DNA of 64,000 nt from Littorina saxatilis (Eukaryota; Mollusca; Gastropoda; Littorinimorpha; Littorinidae). The stretch is from assembly GCF_037325665.1 (NCBI RefSeq), contig NC_090245.1, forward strand, positions 48,848,001 to 48,912,000, read 5' to 3'. Of this stretch, positions 20,544-32,514 are shown in pieces. Position 1 is the stretch's first letter; every line of letters begins with the position of its first letter. The position numbers and the translations under genes were made by a program. The notes under the pieces were generated by a model. That model saw nothing but the letters and a program-made list of their open reading frames with translations. It ran no database searches and had not been told where the DNA came from.

Positions 20544-22215
20544 CTCTCTACACTCATACACATTCAACTCCCACACCCTCACTCACACACATGAATAATT
20601 ATATACTTGCACAATTTCACATTTCCAGAGCTAAATCTTGTAAACCCATTTTCTCAAAAACTATTGGGTGGATTGAAATTAAAGTACATGTATGTGTGAT
20701 GGGTTCTTTATTTTCAACTTTGCCATACAATTTGAGGTACACCATCGCCTGGTTTCATGGCCTTGAAAAACAAACAGGAATGCTACAGGCCAAAAATGGT
20801 TTTACCTGAAAGAAGCGCGCAGTGCCAGTGGCGAAGCCACAAGCCTGAGCCTGCGAAGCAGGCGAGCCAACTAGGGGGGTCCGGGGGCATGCCCCCCCGG
20901 AAATGTTTTCAAAAAACGGTTAAAATCTGTGCAATCTGGTGCATTCTGGGCATCATTTTCAGGGCTGTAATAGTGTTGTGATCTTGTTAAAAATCCCATT
21001 TTAGCCTCCCCCCACCACCATTCAACACACCTCCAAACTGGTGAAAACAACACTACTGTGCGCTGGCTTCATTGAGACCGGCGCCCGGTCGCGTTGCGCG
21101 ATATTCACACGGATCGTTTTTGCGGAAATTTTTCAACTTCACCGGAATAAATTTGACTTTACCGGATTTTGAAAACGGCTTTATCGGATTTCCGGCAATT
21201 ACCGGAAAAGTAGCATGCCTGACAAAATCCCCAACGAACATGACTTTGATCGTCTTTGACATGAGGATCAAGTGACCCAAACTGGCACGTCTCCCCGCCA
21301 TTGTTTCTGAATTTAACCCATTGTTGATATTGAAGTTTACAGGCGCTAAAATAAATCCAAGCTTAATGCAAAGAAGCGACAATTAGAATCTATGCCAAGC
21401 GTGTCCACGTTGCTGGGATGAAAAACACATTTCTAGTTTCGGTTTTGGCTACACGCAGACTCGATCTCGAGCCAGTCGAGGTCACACTGAGCGAGTGACA
21501 GCCGGACGTGGCAATGTCGACAATGTCAATGATCTCACTCAAACTCAAAGATCTTGAACAAATTTCAAGATCTTTGCCTACATTCAGAACAGTCATAGAG
21601 CAACATACCTTGATATTTCGTCTTCGGAAAGACCGACCCGTAGCCTGACCTTTCCACCAAGGAAGGCATTCTCGCCGCCTGCTTTGGTCTGGCTTGAATG
21701 CACAAAATATAACAAGTTCGATGACAGTACCGCTGCACGCCATTTTTGATCTTCGAATTCGAATTTGACTGAATGCACTCAAAACTTTTGCACGAAGCCC
21801 TTCCATTGGATGAAGTTTGGCAGACTTTTGCAATTTGCCTTCTGATTGGATCTCTTTTTTGTGTGATTGGTTCTCTTAAAGGAAAGCAATTGCTGTCAAA
21901 ATCATAATTATTTCTGAATGTGTTGTTGCTTCCCTTCAATCGGGATTGGCTCCTTGACGAATAGAGGATCATAGAGTGATACAGCTGTAAAATGTACGTT
22001 GAAAATAAAATGCTTTGCTATAATGCCCATCACGATCACGAAAACAAATGACGATCACGATCAGTCACGAGACTTGATTTTTTTTGTCATCACGGATCAC
22101 GGGCAAAGTCCCATCACGATCACAGAAATGGACATTTCGGCAATCACGATCACAGAAAGGTCAAAAAACGCCAATCACGATCACGATTTTAAACCCTTTG
22201 GGGCCCTCGGCGTTG
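20115..22215. mobile_element. 2.1-kb DNA transposon with 8-bp TSD and ATCACG subterminal repeats
   Basis: CGGCGTTG at 20115-20122 recurs exactly at 22208-22215. The element between them starts AGGGCCCCAAAGG and ends CCCTTTGGGGCCCT, a perfect inverted repeat. Inside each end lies a 150-190-bp zone rich in CACGATCACG or its variants. An 8-bp TSD is typical of hAT-like elements, but the start lacks the usual (C/T)A dinucleotide, so the superfamily is open. The interior holds a (CT)n run (20469-20540), a CAGGCATGCTAC-type hAT terminus on the minus strand ending near 21224, and no transposase I can read. It is probably non-autonomous with nested debris. Confidence 0.75.
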
Positions 22216-22221
22216 TGGGCA

Positions 22222-22346
22222 GTGTGTGTGTGTGTGTGTGTGTCGGTGCCACGGTCGGGTGTGTGTGCCTGTGTGTGTGGTGTGCCGGCGCCACGGTGTG
22301 TTTGTGTGTGTGTGTTTGTGTGTGTGTTTGTGTGTGTGTGTGTGCC

Positions 22347-22399
<53 letters not shown>

Positions 22400-22838
22400 C
22401 GGTGTAGTGACTATACAATACAAAAGTACCGACATTACAATACAATACAATACAATACAAGACAATAGTGACAATTCAATACAACACTGACAGTACAATG
22501 AGTCCGCCATAGGGCCGCTAACAAATAAACATAATCACAAAACGTTGTCAGTCCTAGTGATGATGACGAGATCATTATGTACCGAATTATCAAAACTGAC
22601 TAATAATCGAGAACCGTGCAGACAATGGAAGACTGGTCAAAGCCTGTTTATTGTTAATCAGTCACTGAAAAGAGAGCATAATACGAGATATAGCCCCATG
22701 AGTCTGAACAACGTCACTGAGTCGGGTCAGTCAATGTTATTACACTGCAAATACAGTCGAAACTATTAAAAAAAAACTTGACTAAATGTAAAAAAAGAAA
22801 GAAAAGAAGTCGAAGTCGAACAGTTCTTCCAGCAGCGC

Positions 22839-22880
<42 letters not shown>
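22222..22880. repeat. (TG)n block and 41-base poly(C) run
   Basis: Degenerate and pure (TG)n spans about 22222-22400, then TACAA repeats at 22440-22490. An uninterrupted C tract runs from 22840 to 22880. CTTGACTAAATGT near 22780 matches the end motif of the Helentron-like element at 10274. Confidence 0.8.
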
Positions 22881-24442
22881 TGACTCTTTCAAAACCCATA
22901 CAAAACCGACAGTTATTTCAGAACATCGTTTATTAATGGAGGTGGGGCGGAGATTGGTATGATAGGATCACTTGTTGAAGATCGTGAGGCGTAGTCGAGC
23001 AGTGAAACGTAACTACCACTGCACTCTGCAGTATCACACACACGGATGCAGAGGTGTGGTACAAGGCCAAGGGCCACAACTGTAGTAAACGAGCAAGAGT
23101 GTCTACTACTTATCGTTCCTGCTTTCATGCAAATGAGCGCACTGTCACTTCCTTCCCAGACAGACCTGTTGCATTCGCGTACGTGGGCGAGGTCACTTCA
23201 ACTTCGAACTTTAACGGCACCTGCAGCTTTCAGCTACACCCCTGACAGCGACAGAACTCCTGCTTCTTTGCTTCACTTTTGGTGAGTGTTCTATTTTTCA
23301 TGTCCTCATGTCAGAATTTTTTGTACCGGCGCTCAAATGACATGTCAGCATCGGTTTCTTCAGACATCGAGCTTTCTAGAGCTGTCTGCTCAGTTGCACA
23401 CCTCTCACATGACGAACTTCGGGCCGGGTTCAGGGGAAAGAGGGTGGGTACTAGGGGGGAGGGGTGCAGTTGAAGTTGAAAATGATGACCTTTGAGTCGG
23501 ACTTGCGACTGTTTGGCCCGAGGCTTAATCCCATGTCTCAAAACTGTCACCAACCGCAAAGAGACTAGGAAGTAATTTAGATTTGAACTGCCCACTCCTT
23601 TAGAGAGTTACTGAGTTGGTAATTATTTGTGACCACCATACATGTATCTGTCATTCCATGACAGTAAAAACTTAAATCTTGCCCCTTGGCAAACCTAATA
23701 TTTGACGTTCAAATGACCGGACAGCAATGCTGAACCAAGCTTATTTATGACAAATCTACATTAGCATAATTGATCTGGGAGAATTGAAAGCCCGGCCTTG
23801 ACTTTTTTTCTCTTTTTTTTTTAAAGATGAACAGAAGTCATTACTTATGCCTGACATGACCAGTATAATTATATATTTGGTATCAAACTCTCAAGGCACA
23901 ACACATGTTTCACTAGAGCAGAGGTGTCTACGCCATTGTTTTCCCTGTTAAAATAAAGCATGATGAAACCATTGAAAAGTACCTGACTATTCTATATTCA
24001 TGCTGACATGTATAGTGACTCACTGGAGTCATCTTTTACCACTGACACAAATTGTGTCCTGCCACTGCCAGTGACAAGCTGGACTATTGCCAGTGCTCTG
24101 ACCCTTACTATTGTACTGTGTATTGTAGTGCGCGCAGCCAGGGACTGGAAGATTCCTGTTTGTAACCACACAGTTTTAAGGAATCTGTAGTATAGCTGTT
24201 ACTCATCCCATCAGAAGGAAGAGCTTAGTCATTGAGGATGACACTGCCACATGAAATAGGAAAACAGGGGTGGGTATTGGTGGCAGTGAATGAAACGCTT
24301 GATTGGAACTTGAGCTGATCCTTATGCTGTCCTGGTTTTCAGCAACTTATTTATACTTTGCGTTAAAGCTGTGGTTTTCTTTTCTGCTGGACAGGAATGA
24401 ATGAAGACAATTACTCAAAATTTGAAACAAAACTTGAAAGAT
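22881..24442. other. Non-coding stretch
   Basis: No gene seen. No strong splice-flanked frame, repeat boundary or RNA signal was recognised. Confidence 0.4.
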
Positions 24443-25286
24443 AACTCTGCCAAAAAAAAACCGCGGGTTAGGGGGAAGAATTTACCCGATGCTCCCCAGC
24501 ATGTCGTAAGAGGCGACTAACGGATTCTGTTTCTCCTTTTACCCTTGTTAAGTGTTTCTTGTATAGAATATAGTCAATGTTTGTAAAGATTTTAGTCAAG
24601 CAGTATGTAAGAAATGTTAAGTCCTTTGTACTGGAAACTTGCATTCTCCCAGTAAGGTAATATATTGTACTACTAGATGATTACCCGCTTCGCCGGGTAC
24701 CGGCTTCGCCGGGAAGAAGTAGAGCCGAATACCAGGCTGCGCCTGGGACCCGGCTTTGCACGAAGGAAAGGAGATAAACGCGCAAAACACTGGAGACCTT
24801 CTAAAAATAGTAACGTGCAGTGACCTTCTAAAAATAGTAACGTAGTAACGGGAATATGGATTGACGCCACACGGAGGAAGGGAGATAATCGCGGCTGAAA
24901 ACACTGGAGAAGATAAGGAAGAGTTACTGGTAGTGGATCCAGACAAAAAAACACAATCGGTTCAGCGCGCACAGCGCTGTGCGCTGAGCGCACGTGTTGA
25001 AATATCTCATCGACCAGGTTGTGTCCAGGGTGTACCTGAATATGATCACCAAATTTGAAACAGATCCATCGAGAACCTTGGCCGCGCATCGCGCACAGAC
25101 AGACACTAGTCGTATATGTTGCAAGCCCCTGGAGCAATTTTTTGGTTAGTGCTTTTGTGAACAAGAAACAATTAACAAGTGGCTCTATCCTATCTCCCCC
25201 TCTGTCCCCGTCGCGATATAACCTTCGTGGTTGAAAACGACGTTAAACACCAAATAAAGAAAGAAAGAAAGAACTCTGCCAAAAAA
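24443..25286 (+). mobile_element. SINE-like element, family 2, copy B, with 15-bp TSD
   Basis: AACTCTGCCAAAAAA at 24443-24457 recurs exactly at 25272-25286. The SINE core begins about 24460 and, after an insertion at 24673-25112, resumes with GTTGCAAGCCCCTGGAGC and ends in GACGTTAAACACC plus (AAAG)n. It has the same parts as the element at 8314, where a LINE rather than this repeat interrupts it. Confidence 0.9.
24673..25112 (+). repeat. Dispersed CCCGGCTTCGCCGGG-type repeat nested in the SINE
   Basis: It starts TAGATGATTACCCGCTTCGC and ends near CACTAGTCGTATAT. It shares GGAAGGGAGATAA, CACTGGAGAAGATAAGG, GCACGTGTTGAAATATCTCA and CCATCGAGAAC with 6521-7895. Against SINE copy A the insertion falls between TGTACTAC and GTTGCA, with no visible TSD. 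No coding sequence is seen. Confidence 0.65.
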
Positions 25287-26043
25287 GGTTGTCGAGATTA
25301 GTACCAGCAGCCACTTTTTTTGTACAGTGGGGATGATGTCTGTTATTGTGCTGATGCCAACATCATACATACTATTACTAGCTTTCTTTCTATTCTCTGC
25401 CTACTTTACAAATATTTGATGGTTGAAACAGAAGGAAGACATGGGTGACATGTATTGAACATGGGCAGGCTCTGTATTTGCTGAAAGAATGATTTTGATG
25501 AGCACCATCTTTTAGAATTGTGGTCCGTCTTGGTGTGTGTGATAATTGGTTACGCCGTGTTTAGTAGTTGAAAGACTAAACTAGTGCATAAAGAAATGGT
25601 TGTTTCTTCACCATGGGTGAGCTTTTGTGAGTAATTGCATGTCTGTTTACAAGCAAAGGACTGCTTGCTAGTTGTTGAGCTAAAGGTATGACTATTTTCA
25701 TTCTGAGTTGACACAGACACAGATACACTCCTACAAATGTGCAAGCTCAACAGGAGCTTCAAATACAAACTTAAACGAGTTTAAATGCAAGCATTTTAGA
25801 GATCATTGAGTCTTTAAATTCAGAGCTGTAATACTTATTGTGTGAGGGAGTGTAGTCTTAAACCCAGTTGAGTCTTGTGGTGCACTGGGTTAGAGATTTA
25901 ATCAGGGATGTCTGTGAGAGATAGTACATGTAACACAAAGGACAATTTCAGGGCAGTGATGTCTGTGAGAGAGAGTGACACAAAGGCCAGTTTCATGGCA
26001 CAGCTGTTGACATAGTGCAGATGGGGATACTGTGATCCCTTAC
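25287..26043. other. Non-coding stretch
   Basis: No gene seen and no repeat recognised. The sequence is AT-rich and unremarkable. Confidence 0.4.
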
Positions 26044-26360
26044 TACTGCTAGGCAAGAACATGTTTGTGACAAGGGTTTCCTTGTAAAAAGCAAGACATG
26101 TTTGTGATGAGGGTTTTCCTTTCAAAAGGCAGGACAATTGTTTGTGATGGTTTTCCTCACACAAATCAGATAGGACATGGTAACGTTACAAGGGTTTTCC
26201 TTTCACTAGGCAGGACAGGTTTGTGATGAGGGTTTTATTTGCACTAGGCAGGACATGTTTGTGATGTGGGTTTTCCTCACACAAATCAGGATATGCTAAT
26301 GTTACAAGGGTTTTACTTGCACTAGGCAGGACCTGTTTGTGACAAAGGTTTTCCTTATAC
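26044..26360. repeat. Minisatellite, about 45-50-bp imperfect unit
   Basis: About seven units are built from AGGCAGGACATGTTTGTGATG and AGGGTTTTCCTTTCAC, with two longer units carrying CTCACACAAATCAG and GTTACAAGG. The motif TTTGTGATGAGG also appears in the profilin-intron minisatellite at 53493. Confidence 0.75.
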
Positions 26361-29250
26361 AAGATAAAAGCTGTGTAGTAGAAATTCATTCCTAGTGTCA
26401 GGCGTGTCATTGTGTGAGCGAACAAAGCAGACAGCACCCCCTCAGTTCAGTTCACTGAACTGTGAAAGGGAGCTTTCTATTCATACAGTCTTGCTTCACA
26501 CATGGCTGTGAGTTGAATGAAGAACACACTGAAGAGTGAATATATATATATATATATACCACAAAAAAAGGTGTCATTTCATGTTTGTTGCAGACCCTTG
26601 AGTCGGCTTGACCTTAACTGCTCTGAATTAATTCTGCTTGAGATAGATGTCTTTTCCTAATAATTTATTTTTAATCTGGTGGTTAACATATTAGGTGGCC
26701 TATAGGCTGCAGGTGAAAGTCATTACTGTTTCTCATCAGGAAATGGCTGTTTTAGGATGAAATTGAAAGTGAAGTGAAGTTAGAACAAATGACACAAGCC
26801 AGCGTAGTGACTTGAACCATTCATAGCCTAATCAGGGGCGTATTAACCAGGCTAAACTGGTTGGAGTGTTTCCAGTTCTAGTTACTTCAGTGCCAGTGTG
26901 GCCGCAGTCAATAACTGGCTTCGCATATTTATAGTTGCACTTATTAAAGCTGTAAATAAAGCTTTTGTTAGGACACTGATAACATGCAGGCAACGCTGTA
27001 CAGGATACACAGCGAAAAGGCTAGTTTATACAAACACCATTTGAAGATTTAAATGATTTGTGGGTGTGTACAGTATGTGTGTCAGTATGCGTGGGTTGTG
27101 GGTGAGGAGGAGGGTAGGGCAGAGTATGAGAGTGACATGTTTTGTAAGGTCACACCACTACAGTTAACCCCTCCACCAGTGACATTCACACTTTTGAGGA
27201 ATTATGTGACTTTGCTATCATCAGGGAAGGTTCTGTGTTGTGGAACTTTAAGAATAAATTAAATTGAGAACATACAATGACTACTGACATTTGTCTTTCT
27301 GAGAGTTTATTTGGTCATATGTCCACAGACTAAAGATTGAGGAAAAAACATGAGACACATCATATGGCAATAAACGAGGAATGCTAGTAAGAGACAGCTT
27401 ATTGGACACAGACTAACATAATGACAGCGCGCATGTGTGTTTGTGACTGAGTGTGTGTGTCTGTTTGGTTGTCATAGAGGGGGATACAACTACAAGAGCA
27501 AGGCAGAGACATCCTGGGAACAGTTGTGCAATGGAAACAGTATTTGATCTTATTTACCTGGTGTGGCTGTGAGATAATCAGAAAAAGCCTGTAATGTGAA
27601 CCTAGGAGATAATTAAACGATCTTCAGGCCTGGTCGAGAGTAGATTAAAGTGACATATACAAGTAATATGGAGAAAATGGATACATGTATTATCAGCGTT
27701 GCAGAATGTACAGAAACAGAAATTACTTGTTTTATTTTGCACAGCACAAATGACATGCAGACGGCACATGACAACTTGCATAACAAAACTTTTTTCTTCA
27801 CAATTTTGTCAGCATGATTTTGGAGTTCAAGCCTTTAGTGTAAGTGTTGAAGATTGAAAAGTGTATCATAAAATCAGATGGACAATTGTAATGTTAAAAT
27901 AAAAAGGAAGCAAAACCAGTTTTGAGCTTAAGGAAACCTTAACTTAGTTGCACACTATGACCCGTGTATAAGTGAGCTGGTTACCTTAGACATGGATGAT
28001 GGACAGGGAACACAGTGAATTACACAGGCAGAAGTACCTCCAGACAGACAATCAGGTTTATGACCCCCTGTGGGTCAAGGGTCCTCCCTAATCCTACCCC
28101 TCTACCCTATTGCTAGCTCCTACCCCGGGTGGATAGGTGAGTTGTGTGAGGGGAGGCATATCACAGCCCACCCTGCCCTGATAATGCTGATTGTAGGTGG
28201 ACATTGTGCCACTCAAATCATCCTGTCTGCTTAGCTCTGTCCCACTTCTGTGGTCCTCTGTTAGGCTCACACTCATGTTTACCACACATTCCTGACATTG
28301 TAATGTGTAAATGTAATACAAAATTCTGTGAAAGAAAACCGCAACCAGTCTTTTTTTCTTCTTCTCCATTTCGCAGTTGTTTCCCCCAGATCAGCATAAA
28401 ATGATCACTGTATTATTGACCTTAGTTTGACTGATTACCCTGGTTTAACTGCAGTATGAGGGTCACACACACAAACACACACACATGCACTGTCTTTTGG
28501 GTAATATCAGTTCACAGAACCCCTAGCGGGATCAATCAGTAGATTCAAGATAAATCGTTGGTCATTTGTCTTACTCAGCATAAAAATTAGGTTGTAAGGG
28601 TGTGGGACATAACCACTATAAAAAAAATGTGCAACTGGCAGAGACACAGAAACGGCAGTACTCAGCAAAAACGTGCAGCATGCAGTCTGAACTTGCAAAA
28701 GGGACAGAGGGAGGGGGAGATAGAGAGCTAGAGAGGATAGTTCAGGTGGGATGAAAACTAATCTAGATGGCTTACTGCAGTAAGTGAATGACCGGTATAA
28801 GTACATAGTTTCTGTTGAAAATGACCACAGCTTTCAGTACAGCAATGAACAATTCTAAAGGCTTGATTGTTCATTTAAATTACATACAAGCAGTATTGTT
28901 TCTGTTTGAGAAGTGACGAGCAGCTGTCGTTCCTATTAATAATGTTTGAGTGGCATTGTAGTGGACCGGTGACTGCATGTAAATGGGCTCGATAAAGGTT
29001 GGTGTTCTGCTGTATTGGCATTTTTCCGTCATACCTGGTTACATGAACGCACCAAAGCTTTCTTGTTTGATAGAATGTGTTCTGTGTGATTGCAAATGGG
29101 GCCCGACTAGCCTCCTTGTTGTACATTACAGACATGGGACTGGTCCGAATTTTATCGGAATTCCGATATTTTCCTTAGCTCACAGACCCTTCTTGAGATC
29201 GATGCAAATTTGTTGAGAAAAAAAAAGGGGGGGGGGGTGGTGGTAAGAAA
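26361..29250. other. Long non-coding stretch
   Basis: No gene or clear mobile-element boundary was recognised. A (TA)n run lies at about 26541-26558. CAGGGGCGTATTAACCAGG near 26834 resembles a hAT-type terminus without a partner end. Confidence 0.4.
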
Positions 29251-29456
29251 CGTTCAGCTGAAGCTGTCTGCGTCTGAAGTCAGTGCATTCGCACCCCAGC
29301 ACTCGCGTGAACCTATAGCGGTATCATGGGTCGCGTTTGATTGGCTGTCGATGTCCGACGATTATCGCCTGGGCTTAATTATGCACCGATGGCGGTTTGC
29401 GGGTTGTTTTGATTGGCTGCCGATCTCCAAACGCCGAAGGTGAAACATGTAGCATT

Positions 29457-29727
29457 ATGGCGTCTGGATTTCGTATTGTTTTGTCGGCTGTGGAAGCTCT
29501 TACGATCGACGACCAAAGTGTGAAAAACAAGTGGAAAGCCAACTGGCTGTCAGAAGAAGTGACTGTCATTATCAACAAGAAAGAAAGGGCAGACGCCAGC
29601 TCATTGGCGACAGTATCGCCAAGATATCCATTCCCGGTCAGGCCGTGTGCACGTGGTGTGACAACGGCTACTGCGTGGTGAAATATGGACTTGGTGGAAA
29701 AAATGTGTTGGTTCTGAAAGTTTTCAA
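29457..29727 (+). pseudogene. Fragment of a transposase-like or zinc-finger-like coding sequence
   Basis: An ATG at 29457 opens MASGFRIVLSAVEALTIDD, then KNKWKANWLSEEVTVIINK. Coding similarity to itself seems to continue in another frame as RRQLIGDSIAKISIPGQAVC and TWCDNGYCVVKYG, ending at donor-like AAGTAAGT (29727). A WLSEEV stretch followed by a CxxC motif is reminiscent of N-terminal fingers of transposon-derived proteins. A single-base frameshift lies between the halves. The upstream promoter-like GATTGGCTG motifs recur. Identity is uncertain. Confidence 0.4.
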
Positions 29728-31015
29728 GTAAGTTTTGTGTGTGTGTGATTGTTAAAAATTACACTTTTGTTTAAAATGCCAAAACATATTATTCTTGTGG
29801 TTTTTATGGCTTTTTAAAAAGGCATGATCTAATTTTTTGCTATCAAGAGAGGCCCCAATATGGCCTTTATAATTCTAACATTCATTTTCCATCAGGGGGG
29901 CTTTGCTGAACCCCCTACCGGGGCGTTGCCCCTGAACCCCACCAGGGGCCTATGCGGCCCCTGGGTCCCGGCTTACTTTCCTACTTTTGGAACATTTGCT
30001 GGTCTCATGTCTGACATTAATTTGCCTGCACATTTACCAGTTCATTTAGATGGGGTGTTACTTGCTTTTGCTGCACACTTTCATGTAACCCTGGCAGGCA
30101 ATATAAAATGAGGATGTATGTAAATTGAAGCTTAGCCCACAATGAGTAATAGATAAATGTATGGATGGAAAATGTGATTACATTACTGACACACCTTGAT
30201 TGATCAGTTGATACTGTGTGTCACCGCAGCATGCTCAAGGTGTGTAGTGTGCTGGTGTGTATATACTTATCTGGTGTAGCTGTATGAAGGATAGAAGAGT
30301 AGTTTGACTGAATCTTTGAAAACTGCCCAACGCACACATCTGATACATGTACTACTACTACAATGTACTACTACTACACTCTACTGCTTCTACTACTACT
30401 ACTAATGAAGGCATTAATCACAATTTTTCATAAGACTTAATAAGAGCTCATTGCAGCGTAAAACAAATCACACGCAACAACACACACTCACACACACACA
30501 CTGAAATTGAGTGAATAGAAAAAAAAATCCCAACAACACTGTTGATCTTGATTAGGTCACAACTGTAAGGACGCACCTTACACCAGGCATGACTTGCAGA
30601 GACAGGTGTGGGCAACCAAGGAACACCTTATAATGTTATATTATAACCACTGCCAACTGTAATAAGGACTAACATGGACATCATACGCAGTCCACATTTT
30701 AAAACAGATGAAAAAGAAAGAATTTGAGGGGTTGGTTTTCAGAGTAACTTTTGGTAAACTGTCGTGGTAGTGCATAACAAGGAGTATCAGACATTTCAGA
30801 ATATGTAGCAAATATTTACTGTAGTTTGCAAGAGCTCAATTTTGACTTAAATATTATGGGAGTGCCATTTTCCCATGTACACATTTGATGCATTTTTTTG
30901 CCGCAGTATGTCTTTCATAGTGTAAAAAGAGAAATGGGGATGAAACCTCAAGATTTTGTTTTGAAAAAAGGTGTGTGGTGATGTGTTGCCAGTATTGTTC
31001 CCTTGGTATAAATGT
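29728..31015. other. Non-coding stretch with transposon-like GC-rich debris
   Basis: No gene seen. About 29895-29970 holds alternating GGGGGGC, ACCCCCT, CGGGGC and GCCCCTG inverted motifs of the kind seen in DNA-transposon interiors. A (CTA)n-like run lies at 30350-30400. Confidence 0.4.
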
Positions 31016-31178
31016 GCTGAATGGAACCCACCTTTAAGACCCCATTGATTTTACCCTGCCATTTTGAAGACTTTTTTTGTAAAAAAAAAGATTTTCTGTT
31101 CATACTGTCTGTAAACACTGTTTCAAGAATCAGAATGTCTCAGGTTTGTTGAGGTGTTCAAAGGAAGGTTCCACTGTA
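31016..31178. repeat. MITE-like element with GGAACC ends
   Basis: CTGAATGGAACCCACCTTTAAG at the left is the diverged inverse of AAGGAAGGTTCCACTGTAT at the right. It is the same type as the better-preserved copy at 61126. Confidence 0.45.
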
Positions 31179-31424
31179 TGTACAGAAAGCAGGCCTGCAG
31201 ATGGTGCATTGGGTCACAGCACACAGCTGTGCATGTCATCAATGACATTAACACCTGGGTCCCTGTACAGTGTGCAGAACTCTGTGTAGGTGTGTGCAAT
31301 TCACTGGCTAAGTCTATCAGTACAACCAATGAGTCAGACATGTACCATCAATATCGTGGATGAAAATGATATGGTGATGATGAAGATGAATGGCATCTTC
31401 TTTTTTTATTTTTTTTTTATTTTT

Positions 31425-31966
31425 GAGTCACTTGAGAAAAAGTGACTCTATGTAATCGGTCAGTGTTAGTCTGTCCGGCCGGCCGGCCGTCCGTAGACAC
31501 CACCTTAACGTTGGACTTTTCTCGGAAACTATCAAAGCGATCGGGCTCATATTTTGTTTAGTCGTGACCTCCAATGACCTCTACACTTTAACGATGGTTT
31601 CGTTGACCTTTGACCTTTTTCAAGGTCACAGGTCAGCGTCAAAGGAAAAATTAGACATTTTATATCTTTGACAAAGTTCATCGGATGTGATTGAAACTTT
31701 GTAGGATTATTCTTTACATCAAAGTATTTACATCTGTAGCCTTTTACGAACGTTATCAGAAAAACAAGGGAGATAACTAGCCTTTTCTGTTCGGCAACAC
31801 ACAACTTAACGTTGGGCTTTTCTCGGAAACTATAAAAGTGACCGGGCTCAAATTTTATGTGAACGTGACTCATTGTGTTGTGAATAGCAATTTCTTCCTG
31901 TCCATCTGATGCCTCATATAATATTCAGAACTGCGAAAGTGACTCGATCGAGCGTTTGCTCTTCTT
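31425..31966 (+). mobile_element. Helentron-like (HINE/pearl-type) element, family B, copy 1
   Basis: It opens with the hairpin GAGTCACTT-GAGAAA-AAGTGACTC (31425-31448), followed by a GTCTGTCCGGCCGGCC block. Near the end AAGTGACTCGATC repeats one arm of the opening hairpin, followed by the small hairpin GAGCGTTTGCTC (31950-31961) and TTCTT. Copy 2 at 44789 differs by a 4-bp CCGG deletion and very few substitutions. A 108-codon minus-strand frame is preserved in both only because the copies are nearly identical. Confidence 0.68.
31565..31635. promoter_or_regulatory. DR4 and two DR1 nuclear-receptor half-site pairs inside the element
   Basis: TGACCTCCAATGACCT at 31565-31580 is a DR4. TGACCTTTGACCT at 31604-31616 is a perfect DR1. 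AGGTCACAGGTCA at 31623-31635 is a DR1 in the opposite orientation. DR1 is bound by RXR and HNF4-type receptors, and DR4 by RXR heterodimers of the thyroid/LXR type. Function here is untested. Confidence 0.6.
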
Positions 31967-32327
31967 GTTGTTAATAATTTCTTGTGTTAAATGCAGAAGA
32001 CTGTGTTATAAATGTGGGCATGCTGGAATAATATAACTTAGGAGAATTTAGGTGTGAGAGTAGGGTGCTCGGTGAAGTCCATTGTTATTGCCCCCCCCCC
32101 CCCCCCCCCCCCCACCCCCTGCCCCTGCCTATGTCAATCTGCAATATTAATTCATCAATAAATTTCATCTCTGCATAGCAGATAGGCTGAGGGTTTGTTT
32201 CAATGCTTGCCAGTTGAAGGAGGACTTATTATCTTCATCCCATGGAAAAGCCTGGACAGATCCCTGTTGGTTTACAGAATTACATGGTTTACATTGGAAG
32301 GAAGCTATCTTTACGATAGAAGAGTTT
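31967..32327. other. Non-coding stretch with poly(C)
   Basis: No gene seen; a C tract of about 22 bases starts near 32092. Confidence 0.5.
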
Positions 32328-32514
32328 GTGGTCACGATGAAAAGGGGGGAAACACGTTGTGGTCACGATGAAAAGGGAGGCAACACATTGTGGTCATGAT
32401 GAAAAGGGAGGCAACACGTTGGGGTCATGATGAAAAGGGAGGCAACACGTTGGGGTCATGATGAAAAGGGAGGCAACACATTGTGGTCATGATGAAAAGG
32501 GAAGCAATACAATG
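32328..32514 (+). repeat. Minisatellite, 31-bp unit, six copies
   Basis: GTGGTCATGATGAAAAGGGA plus GGCAACACATT repeats six times with few substitutions (C/T at CACGATG, T/G at TGTGG). Confidence 0.9.

Noticed and set aside
26044-26360. CRISPR-like array of regularly spaced repeats
   Set aside because: Units are contiguous and imperfect without unique spacers, and the DNA is eukaryotic; a minisatellite. The same applies to 32328 and 53493.
29860-30111. 83-codon frame with GALPLNPTRGLCGP
   Set aside because: It derives from GC-rich inverted motifs of transposon debris; no start context or homology.
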